Origin: Fusarium oxysporum f. sp. lycopersici 4287
Lineage: Eukaryota; Ascomycota; Sordariomycetes; Hypocreales; Nectriaceae
NCBI RefSeq assembly: GCF_000149955.1
Contig: NC_030988.1
Location: 5,367,710-5,431,709 of the forward strand
Length of the DNA stretch: 64,000 nucleotides
Reading direction: 5' to 3'
How positions within the stretch are numbered: the stretch's first letter is position 1; each line of letters starts with the position of its first letter. The notes under the pieces are model-generated. The model saw nothing but the letters and a program-made list of their open reading frames with translations, searched no databases and was not told where the DNA came from. The position numbers and the translations under genes were made by a program. Shown here one piece after another: positions 46,244 to 56,769 of this stretch.

Positions 46244-46587
46244 TTAAAGGGGTTCCCAGTGGCCCCCAGTAAATGCCGATGAAGTCCCGGTCAAGCGAAT
46301 CCGCAGCGATGAGACCATTTGCCCAGCAACACTAAACAAACGCTCGCACTCTGCCAACATAGGCAGTACCGAAAGCAGGTCAAGAGCCATTCGCGACAGT
46401 CGAGGTAATCTTTCCGTCTCTCCCACCAATATTGGATGGGATCGGTGACAAGAGGGTCGCTCTTAGCGTCCGGACTCGACAGCCAGTGGTTATATTCGTC
46501 ATGGTCTGCGTTGACTGACCTTTCCAAAGGACATCTGCCTGCTAGAGACGAAGTCCTGTGTGCTCGGTGTCTTTCGAGCGCACTCAT
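46244..46587 (-). mobile_element. hAT transposase C-terminal fragment, copy 2, one frameshift
   Basis: The minus strand reads DPIQYWWERRKDY, then after a one-base shift PRLSRMALDLLSVLPMLAEC and ERLFSVAGQMVSSLR. This is the hAT dimerisation domain with the conserved Cys-Glu-Arg-x-Phe-Ser. An extra C in TACCTC would restore the frame. The opposite orientation to copy 1 and different residues show it is a separate element. Downstream sequence on this strand shares a CAAAGGGATAGGTT motif at about 46114 and 46609. Confidence 0.7.
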
Positions 46588-47311
46588 TGCCTAAGGGCTG
46601 TGGCACTCAAAGGGATAGGTTGAAAATACAATCTTAAAGCGGAACCCTCATAACATCCTGTTTAGGCTAGACTTGAAGATCGGTACCTCAAGGGTTTTCA
46701 AACTTATTGCCCTTCCAAACCCTTTCCCCCAACTGTAATCCTACTGTTAAATGAGTAACCTGCTAGCATTACAACCTGCTGGATGGTAATTTGTTGGCAT
46801 TATAAATCTTTGAGGGCCGCTTCTGTCCCGATGCATTGGCAATAAGCCGCCCTGAACCCTGAGGAACGAGTCAAAGCGGGGCGAGGTATGGTCAAGACTG
46901 CCAGCCATTGCTGACTTCTCCCGATTGCCGGAGTAGGAGCTGGCTGCTTCAGTCCAGCTTACTTCAGCCCACGCAGTAAGTTCTCAGTGGCCCACTCAAC
47001 AACATGCTCCTTTCGAGATGGTGGCTGTCAATGAACACAAATAATTTTTCGAGCATTTGCTGCACCCATATTTCGCCAAAGCTGTCTCGATCGTCCCCAG
47101 GGCAGACGGTAGAGTTACAAGCCTAAACCACTGATCGTCATTCAGCCGTCCTCTGTCATGGAGTCCGTGCTGTGTCTGTAATAGGCAGTGATGCACTAAA
47201 TCAGACCATGGTTGCATTAACCGACCCAGTAGGTCGGTCTGGACCCCATTGATCGGCAAGGTGACACAAAACACGATCCAATGATCAGCTAGTATTACGA
47301 AACCTCTGAGT
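46588..47311. other. Intergenic
   Basis: Short repeats flanking the hAT remnant and an unassigned 146-codon minus frame overlapping 46996-47436 without motif. No gene supported. Confidence 0.4.
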
Positions 47312-48057
47312 TTGCATGGGGTAGTCAAAAGGTGGTGGCTCAAATGCGGTACCACTTTGTACCACCTCTTCTGGGTAGCGGATATGTCATATCTCTTATT
47401 GGGGCATGTCGAGAAAGAGACATCCGGATACATCATGGTGGGAACATTTCCAACGCCGTTATTTTCAGCGCAGCCTGAGTTGAGACTATCACAGAAGCAA
47501 GTGCCGCGGCGACCCCTTTCAACCTCAAGATATATCCCGTCCCTTCCCCCGGTGCCAACTGTCTTCGCGCCGTATCCGACCGTTCCTCAGGACCACCTGA
47601 GCTACAGAGACCGTATAGACTGACGCCATTGTCCCTCTCCTCCCAGCATGGCAATCAAGCCCGATTGTTCTACCGTACCGGCATGCAACTCGGGCTGTCA
47701 CAAACCATCGGAAGCCCCGCCCAGGCGCACAATCGAGAAGCGCCACGACACGCAGTTCAATGATACATTTACCGAACTACGGGATAGTATCTCCAGTATG
47801 AGAGTTGTAATGGCAAAGGAAGGAGAGGAGAGTGCAATGAAGGATCCGCAAGAAGTAACGCCTAAATTGATAGGAGATGAGGTTAGTCAGCACCCAACTC
47901 GTGACATAATAATTCTTACCTATAATAGGAGGCCATTATATGTATGGCGAGAGAGTATATTGCGCTCCTCGAGGAGAGAAACAGATCTCTCGTAGAAGAG
48001 CACACAGTACTGCAGTCGACAATTGCTGCGTTTGAAATGTTATTTCCACGTTACTGA
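47312..48057 (+). pseudogene. bHLH transcription factor, one in-frame stop
   Basis: One plus frame runs from about 47312 through a TGA at 47621-47623 (RDRID then RHCPSPPS), and on through a 47-bp intron (47882-47928) to TGA 48055-48057. The basic-helix-loop-helix is clear: RRTIEKRHDTQFNDTFTELR with the Glu and Arg of the basic region, a loop ending TPKLIGDE, then after the intron AIICMAREYIALLEERNRSL and VEEHTVLQSTIAAFEMLF, a helix 2 that extends into a zipper. A Pro-rich stretch precedes it (PSLPPVPTVFAPYP). The start codon is unclear (MVGTFPTPL at 47438 is possible). If the stop is real, only a short N-terminal peptide, or a protein restarted at MAIKPDC (47648), would form. Confidence 0.65.
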
Positions 48058-48629
48058 TCTTCCAATGCATGCTTTGCGCATCGACATGGTCAGTGTTAAC
48101 GTGGATATCACGGCGGGTGATGAGGGACTTCTAGGGCTGCCAGGGCGATTGGGGGCAGCCGAGGCAAGAGGGAGGGGAAACTGTTAATATGTAATGGATA
48201 CTTAGCCCTGAAGGTACGGCCACACTGATCGAATTCATTGTATGTTGATCTTGGACAATTGTTGCCCTGCCTAGCTCAGCTAGCTGCCTTGATAAAGTGC
48301 GGAAACATCCCTCCTGTGAGCATAATGGGAGTGTTCTTGTGGCATTGACGACAAGTAGGAACTTGTTGGGAGGATAATAGTGATCTGAGACTATAGAACT
48401 TCTCACAGACCCTGCCGTGCCAGCTAAAAATTCCACAACGGCAAGCTGATCAAGTCAGGGGACTTGACATTTGATGAATCATTCAATTCTATCTCTCACT
48501 AGAGACCTCTTGGACTCTACGGCCCAACTTACCCTCCTCCTTGTCATTAATTGTCTTTCTATTCCGAGTTCTATCTTTCCTTGGTTCATGCCAAAGAGCC
48601 TCAAGAGAGGCTTGAATCTCCATAGCACG
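48058..48629. other. Intergenic
   Basis: No supported gene; the 101-codon minus frame at 48131-48436 has no motif. Confidence 0.4.
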
Positions 48630-48750
48630 CTTAACGTGCATGATAAGCGAGCGAGGCACTTAGGTATCTTTCCCCGCAATGCCCAGCCAATAAGTACCTA
48701 AAAGTTTTTAACGTGCACGATAAGCATACGCGATAGATAAGCATGCGAGA
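48630..48750. repeat. Pogo-like terminal repeat sequence
   Basis: Contains AACGTGCATGATAAGCGAG and about 60 bp later AACGTGCACGATAAGCAT, both resembling the ACGTACATGATAAGCGAG end at 17733-17750. It probably marks the edge of another decayed element whose body is the AT-rich tract that follows. Confidence 0.5.
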
Positions 48751-48769
48751 TTCCCCACTTTCTACCTTA

Positions 48770-49033
48770 AAAGCCCTTTTTTAAAAAATAATTCTTACAA
48801 ATTCGATTTAGCTCTAAAATAGCTAAAAATAAGACATAAGTTATTCAACTATAATATCTTCTTAATATGATTTTTTTCTTTTTTTTGAATTTCTGCTATT
48901 TTATTTTATGTAGTTTTAACGAAAATTGAATTAACACTGTGTAGAATATAAATTTAAGTAGGAAATAAAATAATAAAATAGGCAAAAATCATTTAAAATT
49001 ATATTTAAGTATAATAAGCTATACTAAGCTAAA

Positions 49034-49068
<35 letters not shown>

Positions 49069-49110
49069 TTTTTAGCTATTTTATCAAAGCTTTAAAATAC
49101 TATACTAGAT
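48770..49110. repeat. AT-rich island, probably RIP-degraded element
   Basis: Strongly AT-rich with stops in all frames and a poly-T run of about 35 at 49030-49065. It begins and ends sharply against GC-richer sequence. The 49111-49445 stretch beyond has no gene I can name. Confidence 0.55.
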
Positions 49111-49445
49111 GTCACAGACAACGGCCTCTCACAAGACCGAGCGGCCCAGAAACGGGACTTCCCTCAAACGACTCTTTCTGACAGATTAAGAGGCATGCCG
49201 TCCCGAAGTGAAGTCACTCAGACAAAGGGGCTGTCAATGGCGGCAACGGTGGTATCACCGGCCCCATCATCGTCATCCTGTATACTTATAAGCGCTCACC
49301 CAAAGAAAAGATAAAGGCGTTCTAAAAGATCCTTTCCTAGCCAACGACAATTATAAAGCTGATGTATCCAACTTCAAAGATTACTGCAAGAGACGCGACC
49401 CTTTCGCCGCCAAAGACACAGTCCACAAATCTGCCGTGACAGATT

Positions 49446-51545
49446 TCAACACTGCTGCTGGGAAGTCGAATGCTGATAAGGCGGAATTTTCTGTCGCCCT
49501 CGGGCAGTGGTGGCCAGCACCGCACCGCCCGGGTGTACAAGCCACTTTAGGAGTTTCTTCATTAACAGTTGCTTATTCATTGGCTTGGCGATGTAGTCAT
49601 CCATGCCTTTCTCCAAACAACGCTCCATATCGCCTTTTAACGCGTAGGCGGTCATGGCGATTATGGGTAGACGTATGCCACTGTTCCGTATCCGCACCGT
49701 TGCCTCGTAACCATTCATGACCGGCATACTAATATCCATCAGTATCAGATCAAAGGCATCGGCCGTCGCGGATAGTGTCGAGACCGCCTGGGCGCCGTCC
49801 GAGACAACTGTTATGTACCGGAATCCGAAGCTATGCAGCATTTCGACCAGGATTTTTTGATTGATAATATTATCCTCGGCCGCGAGGATCCGCGCCATCG
49901 GTGAGATCTTCATCAGTTGAGTCAGCTGTTCCGCGAGATCCTGGCCCTGTGAAACCTCCTGTCGCGACAGGTCGCTGCTAGGGACTGGCAGAGCGTCGAC
50001 GGTTTGGATCTACTGAAGGCTGCTGAGCTTCTTAAGCTTGACTGAGAACCAAAAGATGCTGCCCTGCCGTTCCGGGTTAGGTTTGTATCCAATATTCCCA
50101 CCCAACAGCTCAGCGATTGATTTTGCGATGGACAGTCCGAGCCCAGTTCCTTGGCGACGCTTCTGATGCGGAGTATCAAGCTGCGTAAATGGCTTGAACA
50201 GTTTCTGGGCGTCATCTTGCGTCACGCCATGTCCAGTGTCGTAGACCTCAGTCAGGATTGTATAAGTGGCCACGTCTTCCGCGAGCAGCGATACACTCGC
50301 CAGAATGTACCCCTGTTCGGTAAACTTTGCGGCATTGCTGACAATATTCTCAACAACTTGGCGGCACCTCAGAGGATCCCCTTCTGCCCACTTTGGCAAG
50401 TTTGGTGACAGGTTCAGTCTCAGGGACACTCCGGGTTGTACAGTGGTCTGCACAGAACGCACGACCGATGTGACCACACTAGCGATATCAACCTTGTCAT
50501 TCTCGATGGAAAAACTACCTGCTGCAATCTTGGAGTAGTCGAGGATGTCATTTATAATCCGCAACAGGACATGGCCAGACTCGTCAATCATATTAGCCGT
50601 CTCCCGCTGCTCCTCGGTTAGGCGGCTATCCAGAAGCAGGGAGCAAGCAGAGAGCACACCATGCATTGGTGTACGGATCTCGTGACTGATGTTTGCTAGA
50701 AAATCATTCTTCAACTTCGTGCTCTCCTCATAAGCAGCAATTAGCCGCAGTTCTGCCTCTTTTCGCTCAGTGAGATTCCGGGTAACCTTGCCGAAGCCAA
50801 CGTGGATGTCATTCTTATATATGGCCGTGATAACGACGTTAGCCCAGAACCGGCTGCCATCCTTACGGTAGCGCCAACCTTCATCTTCCACCCTACCTTC
50901 ACGCAAGCAAATCTCGAGTTCTCTTTCCGGCTTCCTAGACCGGATATCTTCCTCGCTATAAAAAGTCGAGAAGTGCTTACCGATGATTTCTTCCTTCTTG
51001 TAACCCTTGCTTAGCTCGGCTCCAGTATTCCAGGACATCACGTTTCCGCGGGTATCGAGAAGGAAGATAGCGTAATCTTTCACAGCTTGGACGAGGATGC
51101 GGAAAGCATCATCAATGGGCAGCCAGCTTTGTGTCATTACACCATCGGCAACTGTAGTGTGGAGTTCGGCCTTATCCCATTCCAAGATCAAGCACAGCAG
51201 TTCGTCATCTCTGTGGACAGGCATAATGCGCGCAGTCCAAGAAATACCGTTTGCAGTATAGGCCGCATAGCAGAGACGGAGAGCTCGGGCCACAAGAGCA
51301 GTCTCAATGGCGTAGACGAAGGGAATACGATCGAATCTTTCGGTCAGCGAGCCCTGGTAGAGGGCGACGAAGAGGTCTTGATCGATAAGTTCTTCACGCC
51401 TGCGACCCCACGCCTCCAGCAAACCAGACGAGGTTCTCTGTATGCGATACGACGGTGAGACGACAAGAGTGGGGACAGGCAAGAAATCAAAGATCTCGCT
51501 CATGGCGGGGACGTTGGCGTCGAGCGCCTTGGTGACTACATCCAT
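49446..51545 (-). CDS. Hybrid histidine kinase (PAS, HisKA, HATPase, receiver) with a TAG between kinase and receiver
   Basis: ATG at 51545 (MDVVTKALDANVPAM); the frame is open upstream to 51683 without ATG. Residue numbers count from this ATG. A PAS domain lies at about 150-260 (YAIFLLDTRGNVMSWNTGAE, EGWRYRKDGSRFWANVV). HisKA has the phospho-His at about 288 (ANISHEIRTPMHG). The HATPase has the N box (ENIVSNAAKFT), the DTGHG box and GTGLGLSIAKS. A TAG at 50012-50010 follows KKLSSLQ. The same frame then continues through 32 codons to a complete receiver (ILAAEDN, LILMDISMPV with the phospho-Asp, MTAYA, AKPM) ending at 49446. It would be a cytosolic sensor feeding the HOG-type phosphorelay. 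The stop would separate kinase from receiver unless read through or an artefact. Confidence 0.88.
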
Positions 51546-51853
51546 TGGTAGCTGATGGACAGAGTCGTCGCTAATACGACGTCTCTTGGCCCTTACAAGG
51601 TTGATGCCCGCTTCAACCACTGAGGAGGGTAATGAATGAAAGAAAGGATGAATGAATTTATTCCTCAAGACCCACAACGCCAAATCTCGCTATATTGTTT
51701 TTCCGACATCTGGCCCCTGAGATCCTCAACCTGACCAGCCCTGCTGCTTGCCACTTTTTCCCAGCCCCGCTTGTCCCATCCTTGAAAGCACGGCAGATTG
51801 CCTATCTCGTGGCTCGTCCCACCGTGCGGATCGGACGAGGAACTGGTCGATCG

Positions 51854-51960
51854 TTTCTTGTCGCACTGAGCGTGCTTAAAGGGTTAAAGTGAATGTGCTA
51901 AGCAGCAGCAAATGTGTTGATTAATTGTTCTTGAGTTGTTACTTGTGCGGGGTATTACAT
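51854..51960 (-). repeat. D1 dispersed repeat, copy C
   Basis: On the minus strand it starts GGGATGTAATACCCCGCACA and contains the same AACACATTTGCTGCTGC and AAGCACGCTCAGTGCGACAA blocks as copies A and B. It sits in the 1.8-kb interval between the kinase and frq genes. Confidence 0.65.
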
Positions 51961-52088
51961 CCCGCAGAATTAGATGAAGCACACAGCTGGATTACTAAGG
52001 CAGTTGTTTCCTGAGACCGTAAAGATCATACCTACCCTACGACATTTCTTCACCCTGGCCGCAATCGCATATATCTATCTCCACCCAA

Positions 52089-52163
52089 ATCCTTAACAAG
52101 TGCACAACAAAGCCTCAATCTGCGCTTTACGCAGTCGCAAACAGCGGCGATGGCTTCGTCTAC
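52089..52163 (+). repeat. D2 repeat, copy 2
   Basis: Inverted partner of 8159-8234 (see there). Confidence 0.6.
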
Positions 52164-53312
52164 GACAATCCCGCCTGCTGCCCCGGACTATTTCATGCGA
52201 GGAGTCTTCAAGATGACGGAGTCGGGCTCCGGCGCACTTCATAGGTACAGAACGTATCTTCAACGCTACGATAGGTCCGCGGCACATCGGGGACCCGGGC
52301 TCTTGGGTCACCAGGGTCCTCCACTTTTCCTCCACTAGTACGCCTACACGGACAAGTGACAAGTGGCCTACCCCGTTAGCCCGCCTCTGCTGGTGACGTT
52401 CGGCCTGCTGTCCCCTCAATCTCACATCCTTTCCCGTTCTCGTACGTTCCTCAGGGTACCGGTCACGATACACCGACTCTTCGTCACAATCATTTTTATG
52501 ATTAATTGCCGACATACGACTATCAGTATTCAACCCCAGGTACATCGACCTTTTTACTGTCTATCGTAGCAGCTTCAGCGACCCCTAGGCAGGACTATTG
52601 ACTTGGCAAGTTGCAGGGAAGCATTCAGCAAGACACTATTTCCCAATCTCTATTTGAGTTCATCGGCTACTAAATAAGCCAAGTTCTTGAGAACGTATCG
52701 CAGCCAACACATCTCTTGCTGGATCACCTCCCGGCGACTACACCAAAAGTGCCTCACTTTTCAGCAGCCAAGCCTTCACGCAGAAGAGCAGATTCATCTT
52801 GCAGTCTCCTGGGCGGATAGTTCCAGACATTTCGTCAAACCAACGAACCGTATAAGACTCAACTATTACAACCCCTACATGAAGCAAACTTTATAATCTG
52901 GAAATTATATGCAACTCGCTGTCGCCGGTTATAGCTTTATCTCGTTTTGGTAAGTATATCAATGACTTTCGGGGCTTTCCCCCACAGGTAGCATAGCACA
53001 TTCGCCTCGCCACTGCATATCCCACGATCCTATTTGCGATGCTTTTGCGACAGCTCGATTCCTGTCCTCATCTGGTTTCATTTATGAGTGGTTTTTATTT
53101 TTATTTTTTATTTTTTTTATTATGTTGCTAACCCACCTTGTTGCTCTACAGGACACTCGGCCGTTGCTAGACGTCTCCCGACCGTATTTCACGGTCGTCG
53201 AACCGTGAAAGTCTTACTATCATGTAGCCTATACTCGCAATTCTTACGACATCGACAATTAAGGAGTCCTATTAGGGTCTTGCTCCGCGTTGCATTGCTC
53301 ACAGGGGCCAAA
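52164..53312. other. frq upstream region
   Basis: No protein gene recognised. Several short ATG frames precede frq and could serve as upstream open frames, a feature known for Neurospora frq. T-rich tract at 53086-53122. Confidence 0.4.
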
Positions 53313-55873
53313 ATGCCCTTAAATCAAAGCAATCCAGAGAAAACCCCGCCACAAACCGATTGTTTTCTCCATCTCGATTCCTTCAGCGGCAGTCGTGAGA
53401 CAGTGCTAAGCGATCCACCAGAATGGCATAACGACTCAAGCCTCAACGCGACCGCCAACAACAAGCCCGCAGATGGTATGCACTACATATAGCGAAATTT
53501 AGAAGAGGCTAATGCAAACGTGTAGTTAATCTCTCCTCCTCCCGGGAGGAATCTGATTTATTGGGTACAGAGAAGCTACAATTGCACACTCGGCATCATG
53601 TCGACCCTCCTGGACCTATCACAGCGCACAGCAGTAGCTCTGATGACTACCGCAGCGTCATCGACGACCTAACACTCGAGATTCAACAACTAAAGAAGGA
53701 GCTCAAGCGCTATAAACAGCCAGGTCCGGCCGTGCTCCATAAACACAAGCTGTTTGAGATCAAGGTTTATGGGCTGCCCCAAAAGAAAAAGAGAGAGCTC
53801 GAAACCATACTGAGAGACCTTGCCGTGGATCACGATGGGTCTCCAGAGGCGTCATCATCGCAAAAAAGGAAAATGATATCCCCCCACAATCGCGATCACA
53901 TATATTCCAAAGCTGGAGTTCAGCGCAGCCATGCTCCCTCCTCTACAGGTTCCAGCCTCCGGCCGGCTGACTCCGCTTACGCCTCCATGTCAGCCGGTGG
54001 CGAGTCTTCGAGAACGCCGTTTTACCTCCCCATCTTGCCTTCAACCAAATCATCAAAGGGCAAGGTTGAGGACTATCTACGAGATGTTCCTGACGGGCTC
54101 TACCCGCAGCATGTACTCATGACAGACAAGGAGCGGAAGAGTCTTGTTGTTCGTCGCCTTGAACAGTTCTTCACAGGCAGAAGTAACAGTGCCGATGTCT
54201 CAAAAATGTCGCCTCTGCGGCCGGGTGGCAGCTTCATCATGGCGCGCGTTGTAGCGGATACACAGGTGGCGGGCTCATCATCCGCCTACCAACCACCCAC
54301 TCATGAAACTGAGCCTATCCGGGAAGCCAGATTCCTCCCTCTAGAACAACAATCTCGCGCTTGGGAATATCAGTGCCATTTAAGTGCCCATGGGTCGGCC
54401 TCTGATTCCGAAAAGGACAACATGGAGACAGAAGGCAATGGTAAAGGCTTGGTCTCGTCTACCAAGCCGTTTCCCCCACTCCCGCTTCTTCCAAAACAGC
54501 GACCAACGCGGCCTTGTGATCTGGACCCTGATCGTGTTCAGATTCCGTCTGAGAATATGAATTATATCCGACATTTGGACCTACTGTCGCCCGACATATT
54601 GCCTGGACAGCAGAGTATCCAGAACATCCACCTAGACGCTGAAGGCTGGGTGTCTCTGAACCTGCTATACAATTTGGCCCAGCTCCACTTGATCAACGTA
54701 ACTCCTGACTTCGTTCGCTCCGCCGTATTAGAAATCAGCACCAGGTTTCAGCTATCTACTGACGGGCATAAAATCCGATGGCAAGGCGGATCTAAAGATA
54801 CCAGGTTCAGTAGCCACATCTCTATCTACCATTCGCAAGAAAGTCCTCCTGTCAATAATATCGATGGTCCGGAAAAGACACGTGAGCATCAGAAGACAAG
54901 CCTGTTCATTAGCAATAAATCCCAATCCGGAGGCTTAAATAAGAATGTGTCTGCATTTGATCCGCAGTTTTACGCTCGAGTTGAAAGTTTCCGTTACAAG
55001 CCACTGTTTGTTCGGGAGGGATCATCAGATGCGAACACTTCACAGGATGCGTCGGTTTGCTCGCCTATAGCCGTGGACGACGATAATCCTGGCAAGTCGG
55101 ACTTAGGCTTGAATTACTCTGGAGGGTCGGCTGGCAAGTTGCAACGCCGCGAAGGTGCTATCACATACTACAGCGACGTACCTTTCTGCACCGATTTATC
55201 GGGTGATTCAGTTGATGTATCACCAACCATTCGCACGCCCTTGAGCAGCCAAAACCGGAAGGATTCTCAGCAGTCATACTTGGTTCATTCTCATCGACGA
55301 ACAACATCTGGGTCCTCCGTCAGCTATAGGCCATTGACAGATCGAGGCCAGGGTCTACGTCAGCTGACTTCTTCCACGCATGAGGGTGATCATAGAGACC
55401 CGGGTCTGATAAACAATGACTGTGAACAAGCCAGCGACATCGAGCTGGATTTGATTTGGAACGACGATCAGCAGCAGTATGTGTCGCAACTGCAGCCTTT
55501 GGAACCCTGCGGACTTGGCGGCGTTCTCCCCGATGATCACTTTATCGTAGTTGTCGATACAAAGCGGCCCAAACAAGATATGCTCCCACAGGCTTCCAAG
55601 CCTCAGACTAGGAGACCCAACGAAAGCATAGAAGGGACGATTGATCAAATGGCGGCAACGTTAACCTCATGTCCTATCCCTGGCGGTTCAGAAACAAAAG
55701 TAACCGAACAATCACCGTCTATCGAGATTGAGTATCTATCGGGGCGTATCAAGAGATTAACGCCAGTCCCGCTGCCAGCACCTGCTATGTTCTTTCCGCC
55801 GTTTAGCGTTGATAATTCCACGTCTGGCGAATATGACGAGCTGTCTATAGATGTAGATAACACCGGATCGTGA
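53313..55873 (+). CDS. frq: FREQUENCY circadian clock protein (paralog or ortholog)
   Basis: Exons 53313-53475 and 53526-55873 (50-bp intron) give 836 residues with no lesion. Exon one starts MPLNQSNPEKTPP with a Ser/Asn-rich segment. A coiled coil at about 95-116 (VIDDLTLEIQQLKKELKRYK) runs into FEIKVYGLPQKKKRELETIL; the coiled coil mediates FRQ dimerisation in Neurospora. Later blocks typical of FRQ are YLRDVPDGLYPQHVLMTDKE, VVRRLEQFFTGR, HLDAEGWVSLNLLYNLAQLH with VTPDFVRSAV (region that contacts casein kinase 1), and FDPQFYARVESFRYKPLF. The C-terminus reads IEIEYLSGRIKRL and APAMFFPPF. It acts with FRH and CK1 to repress the White Collar complex. It is shorter than Neurospora FRQ (about 989 residues). 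Whether this is the only frq or an extra copy cannot be told from the window. Confidence 0.92.
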
Positions 55874-56128
55874 GAAGAGGATATGAGCTAACGATCTTAA
55901 CTTATTCTAAGAGCTAAAGCACAGTCTGTTAAATTGAGACTATTAAATTTTACAGTGCGCGTTCAGCGTCAGTAAGCTGTCCATCTAAATTTACTGAAAG
56001 CAGCCAAATCAGTTTGGCTGTGGCCATTATACAGTGCATGATTTGTAGGGATACGAACCCTGTCCTTGTAGTGGCAGATACATGATAAGTAAGATACACT
56101 CAGAAAATGGCTGCTCGACTTGACAGGT
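55874..56128. other. frq 3' flank
   Basis: Nothing recognised apart from likely 3' UTR. Confidence 0.4.
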
Positions 56129-56362
56129 ATGTTAAGAAGAGCATTTCCAAGTTCGGGTGGATTGGACGAGCTGCTGAGCATTGCAGCTGATTTAACTTGC
56201 TTTCTTGTCTAAGTTCAGGATCTAGATGAGAGGGTCGAGCGGCTGTACAAGGCAAAACAGCCAGTTGGGAAAATGGGGAGTCGGTTCCAGAGGATCCGGG
56301 AAGAATTCAAAGCGATTCCCGACGACCAAGTTCTACTGACCCTAGAGTGTGGCTATGTATGA
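56129..56362 (+). pseudogene. Unidentified coding fragment with one stop
   Basis: A 78-codon plus frame with one TAA: MLRRAFPSSGGLDELLSIAA, then VQDLDERVERLYKAKQPVGK and FKAIPDDQVLLTLECGYV. The charged helical composition looks like real protein. I cannot assign a family. Confidence 0.3.
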
Positions 56363-56769
56363 TTTAGTTTATACCGTCGAAAAGATATCGATGCCGATCG
56401 AACAAATCTAAATACTAGCTTAATGGGGCATGTAATGGAGCCAAGGCCATGGGGAGGCTGAGAGGGAATACCTTTACATTCTCTACGTGCGGACACAAAC
56501 ATTGCAAGGGAGCGTTGCGTTACGACTCCTAAAGAAGGGTGCATCAAGTAGGGGTCCAGGGGTGCGAAATTCACACTCGGGCTAAAATTGAGATTGAGCT
56601 GATGCGTTCACCAACCACTACCTCCGGATCATGCCGGCCCTGACAACTCGTATCATCTCTCGCTCCGTCTGGTTGACGCCTCGTTCTGGCTACAGAATGT
56701 CTATCCCTTGGAGTGCGGAGCGGGCACAACCAAGTCACGGACAAGGGTTTTAGCCAATAAAAAATCAGC

